7,845 nucleotides of DNA from Micrococcales bacterium (lineage in GTDB: Bacteria; Actinomycetota; Actinomycetes; Actinomycetales; Dermatophilaceae). Of the stretch, positions 5,638 to 7,845 are shown in pieces. Position 1 is the first letter of the stretch, and each line of letters starts with the position of its first letter. A model generated the notes under the pieces. The model saw only the letters and a program-made list of their open reading frames with translations, made no database searches and was not told the origin of the DNA. The translations under genes and the position numbers were made by a program. Where the stretch lies: positions 1-7,845 of the forward strand of contig JAUNUZ010000094.1 in assembly GCA_030537915.1 (NCBI GenBank), in the 5' to 3' direction.

Positions 5638-7155
5638 TCAAATCAACTGGTTGCGGTCGTAGAAGTCGGCGTCCTCGAAATAACCGCCGCGTCCCTCGCC
5701 GACGATGTCGTAGCGGTTGACCACCTCGATGCGTTCCAGCCACTTCAGGCTCCGGAACCCGGTCGAGGTCTCCATGCGAAGTCGAACGGGTGCGCCGTTC
5801 TTGGCCGGGATCTCACCGTCGTCGTTCAGTTCGAAAGCGATGAGCGTCTGTGGCATCCGTGCCTCCACCATCGGGTTGGACTCGTAGTACATGCCGCCCT
5901 CATAGAGTGCGTCGTCGCGGCCCATGTTCTGGAAGCTCGTGTACATGACGTCCGTTGCTCCGGGAAGCGGAACGGCAAGGTCCAGCAGGTCTGAGACGGT
6001 GATCCCGCGCCACTTCCCAATCGAGGTGAACCCCTGGACGCAGTGGTGAAGGGTGGTCTGGGAATGGCCGTTGGCGAGCTCGCGCAGATCTCGCACGGTC
6101 AGCGTCATCGGGCGTTCGACGTACCCCCCGATCTCAAGCACGTAATCGTCTTCGTAGCCGTTGGCCATCAGGGCCAGGTATTCCTCGGTCTCTGGTGGCC
6201 TGCCACTGCCACGGAAGTTGTGTGTGGTGTTCTCCAGTCCCTTGTCCTCGCCGGAGACGTTGGAGCGGTCGTAGTGCATCCGCGCCGGCAGTTTGTAGAG
6301 CAGGTTCGACCATGGCCGCACGACCACGTTGGCGAGCCTCTCGACGCCGCGGCCGTCCTTGAGCGTCCACTTGGTGGCGACGACGTGAAGGATTATCACG
6401 AGAAGGAGCCCGAGGGAGAAGATGAGCCCACCCGCCAGTGGCAAGTCTGAATTCCCGAACACCATTTTCGCGGTCTCGTGCATATAGCCATGAATGACCA
6501 CCATGGCCACGTGGATGACGAAGAAGACGACGTAGCCAACGAGACAGAAGAAGTGGATGCTGCGGATTACCTGGCGGCCACCAACCGCCCGAGTGATGCG
6601 GGAGAAATGGTTGGCGATGGCGGGGGACTGGAAAGCGCCCGTGATGATCACCAGCGGCGTGATGATCAGGATCACGCCCCCGTAGGCCAGCTGCTGAATC
6701 CCGTTGAAAACCGCCCCCGCCGCGGGTTCAGGAACCTGGAAAGCCAGGTAGCTCAGCAGGTCCTTCCCGGCCTGAACAAAGACGTCCAGTGAGGTGGGCA
6801 CGTAGCGTCGCCACTGTCCGGTGACGATGAGCAGAACGAAGTAGATCACCCAGCTGGCGACGAATCCGGTGACGGTGATGAAGTGCCAGTAGCGGCCCAG
6901 ACCTAACAGCCCGCGGCCCGGCAAGGAGATTCGGGGGGAGTAGTCATCGTACTCACCACCGACCGTGTAGTACTTGTGTTTCGACTGCTCCTGAATTGTG
7001 AACTGAGCCCAAGACGTGCCTGAGACGTTGTGCTGCGAGCGGTACAACTTTGGGTAGGTGCCCAGAATTTCGATGCCCGAGCGAACCAGGAACGAGATGA
7101 AGATGATGTTGAGGAAATGCTCCACGCGGAGCCACCAGGGAAATCCAAGACCCAT
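5638..7155 (-). CDS. Membrane cytochrome b561-like domain fused to sulfite-oxidase/YedY-type molybdopterin domain
   Basis: This 505-aa fusion is a membrane-bound redox enzyme. Residues 1-265 resemble di-haem b-type cytochromes (b561/hydrogenase b subunit group), with about five helices near 10-31, 89-112, 155-174, 201-223 and 243-262. Candidate haem ligands are H13, H91, H201 and H215; the H-x13-H spacing in the fourth helix fits two stacked haems. Residues 325-485 form an oxidoreductase molybdopterin-binding domain: IGGYVERPMTLTVRDLREL, then HHCVQGFTSIGKWRGI with Cys372 as the expected Mo ligand, and a closing GAPVRLRMETSTGFRSLKWL (454-473). Electrons would pass between a Mo-bound substrate and the quinone pool through the haems; substrate and direction are unknown. 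Unlike MsrP it has no Tat signal. ATG 7155 is the start because a perfect AAGGAGGT lies 5 nt before it; sequence further upstream in frame overlaps the neighbour. The gene sits 14 bp after the 4-TM gene. Domain calls are confident. Confidence 0.88.
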   Translation of the reverse strand: MGLGFPWWLRVEHFLNIIFISFLVRSGIEILGTYPKLYRSQHNVSGTSWAQFTIQEQSKHKYYTVGGEYDDYSPRISLPGRGLLGLGRYWHFITVTGFVASWVIYFVLLIVTGQWRRYVPTSLDVFVQAGKDLLSYLAFQVPEPAAGAVFNGIQQLAYGGVILIITPLVIITGAFQSPAIANHFSRITRAVGGRQVIRSIHFFCLVGYVVFFVIHVAMVVIHGYMHETAKMVFGNSDLPLAGGLIFSLGLLLVIILHVVATKWTLKDGRGVERLANVVVRPWSNLLYKLPARMHYDRSNVSGEDKGLENTTHNFRGSGRPPETEEYLALMANGYEDDYVLEIGGYVERPMTLTVRDLRELANGHSQTTLHHCVQGFTSIGKWRGITVSDLLDLAVPLPGATDVMYTSFQNMGRDDALYEGGMYYESNPMVEARMPQTLIAFELNDDGEIPAKNGAPVRLRMETSTGFRSLKWLERIEVVNRYDIVGEGRGGYFEDADFYDRNQLI

Positions 7156-7160
7156 GTCGG

Positions 7161-7168
7161 ACCTCCTT
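7161..7168 (-). promoter_or_regulatory. Consensus ribosome binding site of the cytochrome b/molybdopterin gene
   Basis: AAGGAGGT on the minus strand, fully complementary to the 16S rRNA 3' end, lies 5 nt before ATG 7155 within the 14-bp gap after the 4-TM gene. It fixes the start of the fusion protein and suggests strong independent initiation on a shared mRNA. Confidence 0.8.
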
Positions 7169-7169
7169 C

Positions 7170-7703
7170 TCAGTCCATGAAATTCTGGCTGTCCGGAGCG
7201 GCGACGATCATGCCGTACCGCAATGCCGCGTACAGGACCAGATAAGCCAACGATGCGAACAGCAGGAGGTTCCACAGAGCGGCCTGCGGGATGCTGGCGC
7301 CGTTCCAGACATACGGTGCGGTTCCAGCGATGCCGACGAGGTAGATCAGGATCGCGGCGCCGGCGATTCCCGCGCCCCAGGCCCAGAGGCGGGCCGAGGT
7401 CACGAGCCCCACCACAACAAAGCTCACTGCCGTTGCGCAGACGGCCCACAGGACCGGATCGCCGAACGGGAAGGGTTCGATGTCACCGAGCGCGGTGGCC
7501 GCGGCTGTCATCCCAATGAGGGCGACGACCGCCAGGAGAACCAGCCGGACGGTCCGCGGGAGGTTGATGCGAATGTAGCGCAGGAACGGAGCCCGCTTCC
7601 TACCTGGCTTGATGTGCTCGGAGACTCGCTCCGTCGCGTTATTCGTCCCACGGAAGTCAACACCCGCAAGCAGAGCAGGAGACCTCTTGTCCTCCATCAC
7701 CAT
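7170..7703 (-). CDS. Four-helix membrane protein of unknown function, first gene of the molybdopterin operon
   Basis: I do not recognise this 177-aa protein. After a basic, probably cytoplasmic N-terminus (IKPGRKRAPFLRYIRINLPR at 31-50) it has four membrane helices near 52-72, 84-104, 107-127 and 141-163, and a short acidic tail ending DSQNFMD. By the positive-inside rule both ends face the cytoplasm. There is no histidine within the helices (the only one is H30), so it is unlikely to bind haem b itself; C89 is its only cysteine. It precedes the cytochrome b/molybdopterin gene by 14 bp and is presumably co-transcribed with it, so it may be a small membrane subunit or assembly factor of that enzyme. 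Three starts are close together: ATG 7703, GTG 7700 and ATG 7697. The AAGGGAG at 7713-7707 is 3, 6 or 9 nt from them, so the first two residues are uncertain. Confidence 0.8.
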   Translation of the reverse strand: MVMEDKRSPALLAGVDFRGTNNATERVSEHIKPGRKRAPFLRYIRINLPRTVRLVLLAVVALIGMTAAATALGDIEPFPFGDPVLWAVCATAVSFVVVGLVTSARLWAWGAGIAGAAILIYLVGIAGTAPYVWNGASIPQAALWNLLLFASLAYLVLYAALRYGMIVAAPDSQNFMD

Positions 7704-7767
7704 GTACTCCCTTCAGCGACGAGTGCCTGACTCTTCGTCAAGGCCTCGATGCTACCCGCGAAAGGCT
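7704..7767 (-). promoter_or_regulatory. Leader or possible promoter region of the three-gene minus-strand operon
   Basis: This is a 64-bp gap between a possible upstream gene tail and the 4-TM gene. It holds the ribosome binding site AAGGGAG (7713-7707) and, read on the minus strand, a TAGCAT resembling a -10 hexamer at 7754-7749, about 46 bp from the start codon. No good -35 hexamer stands at the right distance. If the upstream gene is real and co-transcribed, no promoter need be present here. Confidence 0.25.
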
Positions 7768-7845
7768 CTATTTGCCTTCGACGGGGCGGGTGGACACGCC
7801 CCTCGCAAGCGCTTCAAGGTCCCCGACCTGGGGCCGAACGACGGT
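7768..7845 (-). CDS. Possible C-terminal end of an upstream gene, cut by the window edge
   Basis: On the minus strand the frame entering from the right edge reads 25 codons (TVVRPQVGDLEALARGVSTR then PVEGK) and ends at TAG 7770-7768. Most third positions (19 of 25) are G or C, as expected for coding DNA here, and the peptide looks like an ordinary polar C-terminus. The stop leaves 64 bp to the 4-TM gene, so it could be an earlier member of the same operon. The stretch is too short to assign a family, and open frames this long occur by chance in GC-rich DNA. Confidence 0.35.
   Translation of the reverse strand, partial: TVVRPQVGDLEALARGVSTRPVEGK

Noticed and set aside
6043..6450. 135-codon plus-strand frame opposite the molybdopterin gene
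   Set aside because: Antisense to the conserved Mo-domain sequence around Cys372 and to helix 5; no domain of its own.
7156..7449. N-terminal extension of the cytochrome b/molybdopterin frame to ATG 7449
   Set aside because: It overlaps the 4-TM gene, is Arg-rich, and a perfect AAGGAGGT ribosome binding site fixes the start at 7155.

Overview
The window comes from a high-GC Gram-positive chromosome, most likely an actinobacterium. The evidence is strong G/C bias at third codon positions, GTG starts beside ATG, short overlapping genes, and protein sequences of actinobacterial flavour (an outgroup Nramp-type carrier, a CPBP protease paired with an ABC exporter, a cytochrome b/molybdopterin fusion). 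I cannot name the genus. I see no RNA gene, CRISPR array, insertion sequence or phage gene.

Left part (1-1825): a thioesterase-family gene runs off the left edge on the minus strand. It shares an 89-bp divergent intergenic region with a plus-strand Nramp/SLC11-like transporter that lacks the canonical DPGN and MPH metal-site motifs. The end of the transporter gene, including its stop codon, is tandemly duplicated with a 26-bp period. The following 134-bp spacer holds two hairpin-forming dyads.

Middle part (1986-4561, plus strand): a CPBP (CAAX/Rce1-like) intramembrane protease gene overlaps by 10 bp a complete fused-domain ABC exporter gene. The two look like a translationally coupled pair, possibly for processing and export of an unidentified substrate.

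Right part (4610-7703, minus strand): three closely spaced genes, convergent with the ABC gene, form an apparent operon. In transcription order they encode a 4-TM protein of unknown function (177 aa), a fusion of an N-terminal membrane cytochrome b with a C-terminal sulfite-oxidase/YedY-like molybdopterin domain (505 aa), and an unrecognised soluble protein (332 aa). Sampled lines here are clearly poorer in GC (about 52-62%) than those of the left half (about 72%), so the operon may have a separate history. It is the strongest candidate for an uncharacterised system: a redox enzyme with two dedicated partners of unknown function. At the extreme right edge, 25 codons on the same strand may be the tail of a further upstream gene.
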